NCBI RefSeq assembly: GCF_002197645.1
Contig: NZ_CP021874.1
Location: 1,364,001 to 1,428,000 of the forward strand
Direction of reading: 5' to 3'
DNA: 64,000 nt
Origin: Enterococcus wangshanyuanii
GTDB lineage: Bacteria > Bacillota > Bacilli > Lactobacillales > Enterococcaceae
Below the pieces are notes generated by a model, which was not told the origin of the DNA, did no database searches, and saw only the letters and a list, made by a program, of their open reading frames with translations. This document shows, in pieces, positions 20,911-28,822 of this stretch (positions are counted from its first letter, which is position 1; each line of letters starts with the position of its first letter). Made by a program: the position numbers and the translations under genes.

Positions 20911-21189
20911 GTGATTCGCCTACTTATTTTTGCATCTGTTGTTTTACTCGTGATTATCAGTGTTTTCTTATTAAAGAAATCCTCTGTCTTTTTGCCATTG
21001 ATGCCAAATGATGATCCTGACGAAAATAGACAATTTCTACACCAATTCGGCGTGTTCTATTTGATACTAGCTGCCATTGGTCTTTTGGTAGGAATCGTCA
21101 ATTTGACATTTTTTTCTTTATTTTACATATTCGGCTTACTTGTTATTTCAACCGTATTCAGCGTGATGCTTGCCAAGAAGATTCTTTGA
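20911..21189 (+). CDS. Small hydrophobic membrane protein, unknown function
   Basis: A 92-residue protein starting at a GTG preceded by GGAGG seven bases upstream. Three hydrophobic segments (about residues 3-21, 47-65 and 68-86) flank a short polar loop MPNDDPDENRQFLHQFG. I do not recognise a named family beyond small conserved enterococcal membrane proteins. It follows the 6S terminator and precedes uspA by about 200 bp of leader. Confidence 0.7.
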   Translation: MIRLLIFASVVLLVIISVFLLKKSSVFLPLMPNDDPDENRQFLHQFGVFYLILAAIGLLVGIVNLTFFSLFYIFGLLVISTVFSVMLAKKIL

Positions 21190-21397
21190 TGATTCTTCTT
21201 TTTTTGTTTTCCTTTTTAAGGATTTTCCTTTACAATTAATGTAGAGAGAATGATAAAAAATTTTTTCGATATAACTACTACTGTCTACTATGAGTATTTT
21301 AGTAGTTCACCTACTGCTTGCTCATAAAAATATTCGCTGTTTTTGCAGCACCGCTTATCTGTAGCAATTAAGTGCAGGAGCGAAAGGAGTGGTCAAA

Positions 21398-21874
21398 ATG
21401 TTACAAAATTATCGTAAAATCATGGTCGCTGTTGATGGATCAGCAGAAGCAGAGCTCGCCTTTCAAAAAGCGATGAACGTGGCAATGAGAAACGATGCAG
21501 AATTACTACTTGCACATGTCATCGATACTCGTGCTTTTCAATCTGTTTCATCGTTTGATGGTGTTTTGGCCGAACAAGCAACTGAAATGGCCAAGCAAAC
21601 ACTTGAAGGCTATAAAAAACAAGCCAAAGAACATGGTTGTGAAAAAGTCTCCAGCATTATCGAATACGGCTCACCAAAACCTTGGATCGCAAAACAAATT
21701 CCAGAAGATCAAGGTGTTGATTTGATCATGCTGGGAGCAACAGGTCTTAATGCTGTTGAACGTCTGTTTATAGGCTCTGTCTCTGAATATGTAATCCGCC
21801 ATGCGGCTTGTGATGTATTAGTCGTAAGAACTGATTTAGAAAATAAAGTCCCTGTCGACCAAGAGGACAAATAA
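21398..21874 (+). CDS. Universal stress protein, UspA family
   Basis: A 158-residue single-domain Usp. A GTG three codons upstream exists, but AAAGGAG is spaced eight bases from the ATG at 21398. The N-terminal strand YRKIMVAVDGSAEAELAF and the C-terminal ATP-binding motif GATGLNAVERLFIGSVSEYV (G-2X-G-9X-G-S) are intact, so it belongs to the ATP-binding class. It has a long leader (about 21240-21397) able to form small hairpins, and converges on ackA across a shared terminator. Confidence 0.92.
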   Translation: MLQNYRKIMVAVDGSAEAELAFQKAMNVAMRNDAELLLAHVIDTRAFQSVSSFDGVLAEQATEMAKQTLEGYKKQAKEHGCEKVSSIIEYGSPKPWIAKQIPEDQGVDLIMLGATGLNAVERLFIGSVSEYVIRHAACDVLVVRTDLENKVPVDQEDK

Positions 21875-21888
21875 CTTTTTATAACGAA

Positions 21889-21932
21889 AAGAGTCCAATA
21901 CAAAACTAGAAAACAGTTTTGTATTGGACTCT
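21889..21932. terminator. Bidirectional terminator between uspA and ackA
   Basis: An 18-base stem AGAGTCCAATACAAAACT/AGTTTTGTATTGGACTCT is followed by TCTT on the plus strand and preceded by A-rich sequence that serves as a T-tract for the minus strand. The genes converge on it. Confidence 0.85.
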
Positions 21933-21943
21933 TCTTACTTATT

Positions 21944-23131
21944 TTATTTTCTTAGACGTTCAACGTCACGAGCAATCATCAATTCCTCATCAGTTGGAAT
22001 CAATAATACTTTTACTTTAGAGTCGTCTGTTGAAATCACTGATTCTTTTCCACGAACATTGTTCTTATCAGCATCCAATTCACAACCAAACCAAGTCATA
22101 CCTTTGATTACTTCACTGCGGACATGTGAATCATTTTCACCAATACCAGCTGTGAAGACAATTGCATCAACACCGTTTAAAACTGTTACATAGCTACCGA
22201 TGTATTTACGGATACGATCAGTAAAGATATCATAAGCAACTTGTACTGCTTCTTTATCCATATTTGCTTCTAAATCACGCATATCACTAGAAATGCCAGT
22301 CAAACCTAATAATCCTGATTCTTTATTCAAAATGTTGATCATGTCTTTGATATCTGTTAATTCTAATTTTTCCATCAAATAAGCTAATAATGAAGGATCG
22401 ATATCACCAGAACGTGTGCCCATTGTTACACCAGCAAGTGGTGTGAAGCCCATTGATGTATCAACAGATTTACCACCATCAACCGCTGTGATCGATGCTC
22501 CATTCCCTAAGTGACAAGTAATGATTTTTAATTCTTCGATCGGGCGGCCAAGCATTTCAGCAGCACGATGCGCAACATATTTGTGGCTTGTACCATGAGC
22601 ACCATATTTACGTGCTGAGAATTTTTCATAATATTCAGTTGGGATACTGTATAAGAAATTATGTTTTGGCATTGTTGTATGGAATGCTGTATCAAATACC
22701 GCTACGCTAATAATCTCAGGTAAGATTTTTTTGAACGCTTTGATTCCCATCGCATTTGCCGGATTGTGTAAAGGAGCAAGATCAGCTAATTTTTCGATTT
22801 TTGCTAAAACATCAGCATCAATAACAACTGAATCCTTGAAGTCTTCCCCACCAGCAACTACACGGTGTCCAACACCTGTAATTTCATCGTAAGCAGCTAA
22901 AATCTTTAATTCAATCAATTTGTCCAATAGCATTTTTACGGCAACATCATGATCACTGATATCAACGATTTCTTCATATTTGTCATCGTTACCATATTTG
23001 ATTGTAAAGATTGAATCATTTAAACCAATACGTTCAACGATTCCTTTTGCAACGACTTCTTCTGATGGCATTTGGTATAATTGCCATTTTAAACTTGAGC
23101 TTCCTGCATTGATTGCAATTGTTTTAGACAT
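21944..23131 (-). CDS. ackA: Acetate kinase
   Basis: Makes ATP and acetate from acetyl phosphate and ADP. The ATG at 23131 has GAGGAGAG before it and begins [19 protein letters not shown], the family signature; the frame upstream overlaps the methyltransferase gene and is not needed. It has 395 residues, as usual. [23 protein letters not shown], the phosphate motif [25 protein letters not shown] and FTAGIGEN are intact. It starts 26 bp after the YtxK-like methyltransferase, so the two are co-transcribed. Confidence 0.97.
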   Translation of the reverse strand: MSKTIAINAGSSSLKWQLYQMPSEEVVAKGIVERIGLNDSIFTIKYGNDDKYEEIVDISDHDVAVKMLLDKLIELKILAAYDEITGVGHRVVAGGEDFKDSVVIDADVLAKIEKLADLAPLHNPANAMGIKAFKKILPEIISVAVFDTAFHTTMPKHNFLYSIPTEYYEKFSARKYGAHGTSHKYVAHRAAEMLGRPIEELKIITCHLGNGASITAVDGGKSVDTSMGFTPLAGVTMGTRSGDIDPSLLAYLMEKLELTDIKDMINILNKESGLLGLTGISSDMRDLEANMDKEAVQVAYDIFTDRIRKYIGSYVTVLNGVDAIVFTAGIGENDSHVRSEVIKGMTWFGCELDADKNNVRGKESVISTDDSKVKVLLIPTDEELMIARDVERLRK

Positions 23132-23157
23132 AATACTCTCCTCTTTTATCGGTTGTT

Positions 23158-24165
23158 TTATTTTAAATTTGAAGACTTCCAAGCCTCAAATTGTTGAAAA
23201 AATTGTGTTATTTTCGCTGGATCTTTCAATGATCCTAATTTAGCGACCAGAACTTCTTTTGCCTGTTTGCTGTGCTCGCCTTTATTTTGAACAAGCAAAA
23301 TGCTTTTTCTAGATTGAACAGACTTAAATAACTCATCCGGTAATTGGATTATTCCTTGTAGATAAACATTTTTCTTGAGCCAATTCTTAAAGAAAGAACT
23401 TTGCTCTGTTTCCAAAATATTTGCAGGAATCAAAAATAATCCGTAGCCATCCGGCTTGACATATTTCATCGCTTGTTCCATCAATAGATGATGTGCAAAG
23501 CTGTGACCTTCTTCTGCTGCAGAATCAAAGCCTGCTGCTTTTTCATCATTTGGGTAAAACCCAATTGGTAAATCACTCAGCGTGACATCCACCGGATCGA
23601 TCAATAAATCCTGCAAGCCATCTTGATGAAATAACTGAATCGCTGCTTGCGTCCACTCGTTATTTGTTGCAGAAACTGCCAACAATGTATCATCGATATC
23701 TACACCAAAGCCAGTGACATCATACTTAGCCAATGACAAATTAAGGACAACTGTCAACAAGAGATTGCCCATGCCTGCAGCGATGTCTAACGCCTTTAAT
23801 GGTTGATCCTGATTGTACAATTGTTCGATCAAGTAGACAAATAAAAAACCAATACCATCTGGCGTCAACTGATGATTTGCTTGTAAGGACTCTGTTTTGC
23901 TCCCTTTCAGTAAAACCAACTGCGATAATCGTCTGATTTCTTCAGGGGTTAAAACGATCGCTTTTAATTGTTGATAAATGGTTTTTAGTTGTTGGGCTGT
24001 CTGCTCATCCGGTACGCCATCAAGAATGCGTACCTGGTAATCATCAATAATGTTCTCACCATTTTCAATATACGCATCTAAAAAAGAAGTGTCTAAGGAG
24101 CGTTGAAGTAATTGAATCGATTGTTCCATTAATTCGAAAGCCTTTTCTATTTTCTCAGAGAACAA
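23158..24165 (-). CDS. YtxK-like class I SAM-dependent methyltransferase (N6-adenine MTase fold)
   Basis: An ATG at 24186 falls on the predicted transcription start, so I choose the TTG at 24165, which has GAGGTG six bases upstream; this gives 335 residues. An N-terminal helical domain is followed by a methyltransferase core with the SAM motif [18 protein letters not shown] and the catalytic-position segment [10 protein letters not shown], which replaces the NPPY of true adenine methylases, as in YtxK. The target is unknown. It follows the comG operon and precedes ackA, the same order as in related Firmicutes. Confidence 0.8.
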   Translation of the reverse strand: MFSEKIEKAFELMEQSIQLLQRSLDTSFLDAYIENGENIIDDYQVRILDGVPDEQTAQQLKTIYQQLKAIVLTPEEIRRLSQLVLLKGSKTESLQANHQLTPDGIGFLFVYLIEQLYNQDQPLKALDIAAGMGNLLLTVVLNLSLAKYDVTGFGVDIDDTLLAVSATNNEWTQAAIQLFHQDGLQDLLIDPVDVTLSDLPIGFYPNDEKAAGFDSAAEEGHSFAHHLLMEQAMKYVKPDGYGLFLIPANILETEQSSFFKNWLKKNVYLQGIIQLPDELFKSVQSRKSILLVQNKGEHSKQAKEVLVAKLGSLKDPAKITQFFQQFEAWKSSNLK

Positions 24166-24190
24166 AAATAACACCTCTATTTCCATCTAT

Positions 24191-24199
24191 AGTATAACA
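24191..24199 (-). promoter_or_regulatory. Extended -10 promoter of the methyltransferase-ackA unit
   Basis: TGTTATACT on the minus strand is a TGnTATAaT-type element. It places the transcription start at about 24184, which rules out the nearby ATG at 24186 and supports the TTG start at 24165. Confidence 0.5.
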
Positions 24200-24395
24200 A
24201 TTTTCATACCTGTTCTATTTTAACGAAAAAAGAACTAATAATCAATCAATTTCCCAACAATATTTATAAAAGCTTGTTTTATAACTGTTCTTTTTCTATT
24301 GCTCTTAATCAATTTTCTGAAACTGAAGCTAAATAACGTTTCTGTATTAGTTGATTTATAAATAGTTTGATACACATTTCACAAAAAATATTCAT

Positions 24396-24746
24396 TCATT
24401 GATGCCTACTTTTATCTTTAGACACTTTAGGCTGATAAACTTCATCAAAAGTGTAGGTTGTATGATTTATCTTAACAATGATAGTAAGTTTTTTTCGAGC
24501 ATAACTGTAAGTTAATTGACCTGTTGAAAATTCCTGAGATCCTTTTGGTTCGAGGGGAGTGTTTTTCTGTTTGACTTCACTCAAAAACATACTGACCATT
24601 GTTTTAGAGATATAATAGTCTTTTGTTTTTTGCGAAAATTGTTGTGCTAATTTAAACTCTTCTAGTACTAGCAAAAACAAAAAACTGGATAAGTAAACTA
24701 GAAGTAATGCAGTAAATAAGACCCCTCCTCTATACTTCTTCTTCAT
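24396..24746 (-). CDS. comGG: Competence pseudopilin component ComGG
   Basis: Last gene of the comG operon. The likely ATG at 24746 gives 116 residues (MKKKYRGGVLFTALLLVYLSSFLFLLVLEEF). It has one N-terminal hydrophobic segment and no GFTLxE processing motif, as is usual for ComGG. The start lies inside the end of comGF (17-bp overlap), indicating coupling. Identification rests mainly on position and the N-terminal pattern, since ComGG is poorly conserved. Confidence 0.75.
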   Translation of the reverse strand: MKKKYRGGVLFTALLLVYLSSFLFLLVLEEFKLAQQFSQKTKDYYISKTMVSMFLSEVKQKNTPLEPKGSQEFSTGQLTYSYARKKLTIIVKINHTTYTFDEVYQPKVSKDKSRHQ

Positions 24747-25197
24747 TTCCCTTGATAATTGACCATCTTGCACTATATTGTTGCTCATTTTTAAAGACTG
24801 CACGAATAACCACAAAATCATCCTCCTTTTTGAAATCTACCTCACGAACATCGATCAGCAACGGCTGATATCCTCCATTATCTACTTTGATGATTTTCCC
24901 TAATTTATATTCGATCAAAATATTTCTTTCTTTTTTGGGATTTTCATAAATCATCTTATTCCCTTGAATTTCTTTGAACTGACAACCAGCTAGCTCATTT
25001 TCCAACTGAATGACAAAAATATGCCACTCTTTTTCTTTCTCACTTTTTAAAACTTCGGACACAACTTTCGCATTTTTTATCACAGCAGAAAAAAGCAGAC
25101 AAATGATAGACAATAAAAACAAGGCTAGCAGACATTCAATTAAGGTAAATCCGGCGTAATTTTTATTTTTGTTCAAGGAAAAACTGTTCTTCACCAT
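24730..25197 (-). CDS. comGF: Competence minor pseudopilin ComGF
   Basis: A 155-residue pilin-like protein with a type IV prepilin cleavage site AGFTLIECLLALFLLSIICLL (the Glu is at +5 after the Gly/Phe junction). The start overlaps the end of comGE by 35 bp. It should be a minor pseudopilin of the DNA-uptake pilus after cleavage by ComC. The soluble C-terminal part holds the KEDDFVVIRAVFKNEQQYSARWS strand pattern seen in ComGF. Confidence 0.85.
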   Translation of the reverse strand: MVKNSFSLNKNKNYAGFTLIECLLALFLLSIICLLFSAVIKNAKVVSEVLKSEKEKEWHIFVIQLENELAGCQFKEIQGNKMIYENPKKERNILIEYKLGKIIKVDNGGYQPLLIDVREVDFKKEDDFVVIRAVFKNEQQYSARWSIIKGNEEEV

Positions 25198-25486
25198 CTG
25201 TAATCACCACTTTATCTATTTTGTCCTTCGTTTTATGTATGTAAAATGAGTATGTCCTACCATTGTGCTCAATCTTTTTTTGCATAGCTCCGCCATAAGT
25301 TTCATACCCTTTCATTTCTTCATAAAGTATCCGATGTAATGTTAACTCATCGGTCGCTTTTGCTTTCTTAGATAACAAAAAGGTACTTGATGACATAAAA
25401 ATACCGACAATAATTCCGATGATCCCCAGCGAGATCAGCCCCTCCAACAAGATGTATCCTTTATAACTGATTGATTTTTTTGACAT
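25163..25486 (-). CDS. comGE: Competence minor pseudopilin ComGE
   Basis: The ATG at 25486 has AGGAAG eight bases upstream; a GTG nine bases earlier is less likely. The product has 107 residues. The N-terminus KGYILLEGLISLGIIGIIVGIF is a prepilin-type helix, but the usual GFTL is GYILLE. It overlaps comGD and comGF, so translation is coupled. Function is inferred from the operon order. Confidence 0.82.
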   Translation of the reverse strand: MSKKSISYKGYILLEGLISLGIIGIIVGIFMSSSTFLLSKKAKATDELTLHRILYEEMKGYETYGGAMQKKIEHNGRTYSFYIHKTKDKIDKVVITDGEEQFFLEQK

Positions 25487-25904
25487 AACGACCACTTCCT
25501 AATTGAAATTGAAACTCGAACGATTGCTGTTTTTCTGACCAATCATAAGTGAATTTTGCCAATTTCCCATTGTTTCCAGACTGCGCTTTAAATACAATTT
25601 TATTTGGACCAGAAGCATTTAAACCTTCTGGAACAGATAACCGTGCCTGTTCATGTTCTGAAACGACAAAGTACAGCTGTTGCTCTTCTTTTTCAAAGAC
25701 TATCTGCGTGTCAGTCATCTTAACAATTGCCATTTGTTGAGTAAACAGCAACTGTTTTTCAAACGTCGATAGAAATTGTTCAATCTCTATCATACGCTGC
25801 CAGCGTTCGATTGAAAGGACTGGCAGCAGCATAAAAAATGTACACACAAATACTACTATAAGTGATTCGATCAACGTAAAACCATTTAACACTTTTCTCT
25901 TCAT
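25461..25904 (-). CDS. comGD: Competence minor pseudopilin ComGD
   Basis: A 147-residue protein beginning MKRKVLNGFTLIESLIVVFVCTFF, a canonical prepilin leader with cleavage before Phe and Glu at +5. The start overlaps the comGC stop codon by four bases. The remainder is a mostly beta-rich pilin-like domain. Confidence 0.87.
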   Translation of the reverse strand: MKRKVLNGFTLIESLIVVFVCTFFMLLPVLSIERWQRMIEIEQFLSTFEKQLLFTQQMAIVKMTDTQIVFEKEEQQLYFVVSEHEQARLSVPEGLNASGPNKIVFKAQSGNNGKLAKFTYDWSEKQQSFEFQFQLGSGRYVKKINQL

Positions 25905-26185
25905 TTCTCGCTCGCTTGATATTTTTCATACTGTTCTTTAGTGATGTATTCCTCTTTTAACAATTGTTCGACAGTTGGCGTCTGATTCTTTTCCATCACA
26001 TAGAGATCTATCTGAGTTTCAACGATTTTGACGATTGCTTCGTTGCCTTTTTTATCCACACCTGCTTTATGTTTCGAAAGATTTGGTACAAATAGCAAAA
26101 TCAAAACAGAAATAATCAACAGAACAACTAACATCTCTAACAACGTAAAACCACTATAATTAATCTGCTTCTTTTTTTTGATCAT
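25901..26185 (-). CDS. comGC: Competence major pseudopilin ComGC
   Basis: A 94-residue major pseudopilin of the transformation pilus. The leader ends in NYSGFTLLEMLVVLLIISVLILLFVPNL, typical of ComGC, and the soluble part carries the conserved QIDLYVMEKNQTPTVEQLLKEEYIT segment. It overlaps comGB and comGD by four bases at each end. It should be cleaved by the prepilin peptidase ComC, which is not in this window. Confidence 0.93.
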   Translation of the reverse strand: MIKKKKQINYSGFTLLEMLVVLLIISVLILLFVPNLSKHKAGVDKKGNEAIVKIVETQIDLYVMEKNQTPTVEQLLKEEYITKEQYEKYQASEK

Positions 26186-27216
26186 AAATATTCCTCCATT
26201 CCACCGTAAATAGGTAATAGCATAGCGGCATAGATGCCGACAACCATCAAAGCGACAACTAAAAAAATCACTGGTTGAATCAATTGAATCATTTTTTCTA
26301 CTCGTCTAAAAAATTGCTGCCAACATAACTCACTGTATACGATCAATTCTTTGCCTAAATTTCCTTTCACTTCTCCCTGCTGGATAATCAAGGCCAATTC
26401 AGATGAAAAAAATGGAAATGTCTTTAATTGATCATAAAAAGTAGTGCCTGCCAACGCCTTTGTCTCGATTTCTTCAGCAATCTCATACATCAATGATCGC
26501 TGATTTGTCGTTTTCATCAAGCGAATAACATTCTTTATTTCTAATCCTTGTGAGAATAATTTCCCCCATTCAAGTGCAAAAAAAGCAGAACAATATTGTT
26601 TATACATCCTTCCAATAAGAGGCAATCTTGAAAAAAACAGTGCCTTTTCCAAAAATGTTTTCTTTCTAAAATGAATATAATAGGTGCCTATAACAAAAAA
26701 ACTACTTAACAGCGATCCGATGAAATAATAAGGGCTTTGCTGAATGAAGTGGATACCTGGATTATTAGCCTGAACCGTTCCATTAACTAGTAGTTGCGGC
26801 AATAAAATTTGCCTGATACTGATCAAAACTATAAAAAGAAAAACCAATAGCAAAGCAGGATAACTCAAAACCTTAAGCAAATGTTGGTGTTGTTTGTCTG
26901 TAAGAAGAGCATGATCTTTGATTTTATCTAGTGTTCCGGATAGATCTCCGTGAGCTTGAGCAAATTCAATTTGAGTTATGACCGTTGTTTTGAATCCGAG
27001 ATACACTAAACCTGAATAAAATCGATCGCCTTGTTCCATCGCATCAGTTAAATAATTGAGTGCTGTCTCTGAAATGGAACGTGATTTCTTCATAAAAAGT
27101 AAACTTTCTTGTATGGTAAATCCATTTCTTAATAAATCTGCCAAAAGCTGAATAAAAAGATGTTGCTGTTTTTTTGACAACTTATTGTTCCTTTTCTTCT
27201 TCAAATGTTTGATCAT
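26182..27216 (-). CDS. comGB: Competence pilus membrane platform protein ComGB
   Basis: A GspF/PilC-family inner-membrane protein that anchors pilus assembly. With the ATG at 27216 it has 344 residues and overlaps comGA by 35 bp; a TTG at 27180, one base after the comGA stop codon and preceded by AAAGGA, is an equally plausible start. Two GspF domains are visible: LLRNGFTIQESLLFMKKS... near 15-130 and WGKLFSQGLEIKNVIRLM near 210-330. Three hydrophobic segments lie near 140-160, 180-200 and 315-340. Confidence 0.9.
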   Translation of the reverse strand: MIKHLKKKRNNKLSKKQQHLFIQLLADLLRNGFTIQESLLFMKKSRSISETALNYLTDAMEQGDRFYSGLVYLGFKTTVITQIEFAQAHGDLSGTLDKIKDHALLTDKQHQHLLKVLSYPALLLVFLFIVLISIRQILLPQLLVNGTVQANNPGIHFIQQSPYYFIGSLLSSFFVIGTYYIHFRKKTFLEKALFFSRLPLIGRMYKQYCSAFFALEWGKLFSQGLEIKNVIRLMKTTNQRSLMYEIAEEIETKALAGTTFYDQLKTFPFFSSELALIIQQGEVKGNLGKELIVYSELCWQQFFRRVEKMIQLIQPVIFLVVALMVVGIYAAMLLPIYGGMEEYL

Positions 27217-28147
27217 CAATAAATCCATACGCCCAAACCTTTCTAAGTTCTTTTTGCCAATTGGAAACATTCTTTTTAGAGAAATCGTAATCCATGAGTA
27301 GTCCACTGATATCAGATCGTTTCGTCCCTTGAACACACAACAAGCGCTGATAGATAATCCCTGTGATACATTCTTGTGCTTCTTTTGGTTTTATCCCAAG
27401 CTCTTTCAATCGTTCATAAACGCCAGTAGTACTTCTTGCATGGATTGTCGCAAAAACAGTATGTCCGGTCAGTGCAGCTCTGATCGCTGCTTGTGCCGTA
27501 GAGCTATCCCTGATTTCACCAATGATCAAAATATCCGGCCGATGACGTAAACAAGCTTTGATCAGCGCATCATAGGTTAGATCGATCTTATCGTTCGTCT
27601 GCAATTGAAGAAAGGTTTGCTCTTCAAGTTCTACTGGATCTTCGATTGTGATGACTTGCTGAAAACGATCCGTTTCTTTTGCCAATTTGTACATCAATGT
27701 TGTTTTACCTGAGCCCACTGGTCCACAAAAAAGATGCAGTCCACGTCTATGAATCTGTTTGCGAATATTCGTTAATTGTTTAGGTAAAAAATAATTCTCT
27801 TGACTGTGACCAAATTGATGCAAAAAGCGAATGACCAAGCTTTCTCTTTGTCGAAAATCCCCCACAGTTGATAAACGCAAACGCACAACTTCATCATCGG
27901 TGACTCTGTATGTAACAGCTCCTACTTGAGCTTTACGTTTCTCACCAACGTCCATACTTCCAATAAATTTAAAGTGAAAAATCAATTTTCCTCCTTCATA
28001 TTCATCAAGCTCCTGAAACACCAGTTTTCTATACCCTTTTCTTGCAAATACATGTATTTTCTGATCCACTGGTAAAATATAAATATCCTGTAAACGCTCT
28101 GATACTCCCCATTTAATTAATTTTAGAGAAAACTCTTTAATATCCAT
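27182..28147 (-). CDS. comGA: Competence traffic ATPase ComGA
   Basis: Secretion-type ATPase that powers the competence pilus. The ATG at 28147 has GGAGGG upstream, giving 321 residues; the longer frame lacks a ribosome binding site. Walker A GPVGSGKTT is at residues 142-150, the Asp box ITIEDPVE at 166-173, Walker B DILIIGEIRD at 205-214 and the His box near HTVFATIHAR. It heads the seven-gene comG operon. A T-rich stretch with TGCGTATATTA lies at 28165-28175, but the promoter is uncertain. No SigX-type gene is in the window. Confidence 0.93.
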   Translation of the reverse strand: MDIKEFSLKLIKWGVSERLQDIYILPVDQKIHVFARKGYRKLVFQELDEYEGGKLIFHFKFIGSMDVGEKRKAQVGAVTYRVTDDEVVRLRLSTVGDFRQRESLVIRFLHQFGHSQENYFLPKQLTNIRKQIHRRGLHLFCGPVGSGKTTLMYKLAKETDRFQQVITIEDPVELEEQTFLQLQTNDKIDLTYDALIKACLRHRPDILIIGEIRDSSTAQAAIRAALTGHTVFATIHARSTTGVYERLKELGIKPKEAQECITGIIYQRLLCVQGTKRSDISGLLMDYDFSKKNVSNWQKELRKVWAYGFIDDQTFEEEKEQ

Positions 28148-28202
28148 TTTTTCCCTCCTTACAGTAATATACGCAGAAAAAGGAAAAAGCATCGAAAAAA
28201 AA

Positions 28203-28430
28203 AGAGGATGGAACAGAAGTGTTCAACTCCGAGAACCCAGTAGGTATTGTGCAACACTGTTTATCTGCGACGAGTCTTTGACGAGAAAGCATCAACTCGT
28301 TCCTCGTTGTGTTTTACAGAAATTTCAGCTTCACTTTATTCTTTGAACAATAGTGAAACTCTATGCGTTAGCTGATGTGATCGAAGCGAAGCGGAGGAGT
28401 TACTTCTGCTTCCACCGTTTATTCGTTTTA
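28203..28430. repeat. Dispersed noncoding repeat, copy 1
   Basis: About 228 bp sharing blocks with 49540-49776. The first block starts GAGGATGGAACAGAAGTGTT and continues through GAGAACCCAGTAGGTATTG. Shared inner blocks are TCGTTGTGTTTTACAG and TGATGTGATCGAAG. The end block is CACCGTTTATT. No coding sequence is evident. Both copies end a few bases before a stem-loop. Confidence 0.8.
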
Positions 28431-28474
28431 AAGAGGACCAGGCATAACTCTAGTAGTTACGACCTGGTCCTCTT
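28431..28474. other. Long stem-loop at the end of dispersed repeat copy 1
   Basis: Twelve-base arms AAGAGGACCAGG/CCTGGTCCTCTT surround a 20-base loop. Flanking T-tracts are weak on both strands (TCTTCTT on the plus strand, TTTAAAA on the minus strand), so terminator activity is possible but unproven. Confidence 0.6.
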
Positions 28475-28510
28475 CTTACCAATTTCTAAAATTTTCAGTC
28501 ATTAAAAAGC

Positions 28511-28602
28511 AAAAAAAAAACTGCAAACGTCGAAAATCAACATTTACAGCTTATCAAGAGTTCTGATGCACTATCTTCCCCAAAATAGTTTATCGTTTTG
28601 AT
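28511..28602 (-). ncRNA. Candidate small RNA or attenuated leader, about 92 nt
   Basis: On the minus strand a TATAAT (28614-28609) is followed by a compact structured stretch. Stem-loop 1 is a perfect eight-pair ACUAUUUU-GGGG-AAGAUAGU. A smaller AUCA/UGAU hairpin comes next. The terminator stem CUGUAAAUGUUGA/UCGACGUUUGCAG has 13 pairs (three G-U), a UUU loop and ten U. No open reading frame spans it. It may be an independent small RNA or a leader reading toward comGA, 364 bp away. I recognise no Rfam family. Confidence 0.6.
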
Positions 28603-28608
28603 ATACTC

Positions 28609-28614
28609 ATTATA
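28609..28614 (-). promoter_or_regulatory. -10 element for the candidate small RNA
   Basis: A perfect TATAAT on the minus strand lies seven to eight bases before the predicted RNA start. The -35 region (GTTATT at a 17-bp spacer) is weak, so promoter strength is uncertain. Confidence 0.45.
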
Positions 28615-28678
28615 CTAAAAAAAATGGCCGAATAACTTTCAGAAATTATGAATTTTATTAAAATTTTTGAGAAAAATA

Positions 28679-28708
28679 AGCTCCTGCTTAAAAGGGATAA
28701 GCAGGAGC
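28679..28708 (-). terminator. Intrinsic terminator after the APC permease gene
   Basis: GCTCCTGCTTA and TAAGCAGGAGC pair perfectly around a short loop and are followed on the minus strand by TTATTTTTC. It lies about 115 bp past the permease stop codon. Confidence 0.75.
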
Positions 28709-28822
28709 CATGCTTTATCATTTAAAATAAAGACTTAGATCAGTTCTATTATACCTGATAAATTATGATATTTCTCTCAAATTCTTGATATAATGAACTA
28801 AATTTTTGACAAAACTGTTTTT

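Noticed and set aside
28165..28175. Competence CIN-box upstream of comGA (TGCGTATATTA)
   Set aside because: It departs from TACGAATA and its transcription start would fall in the ribosome binding site.
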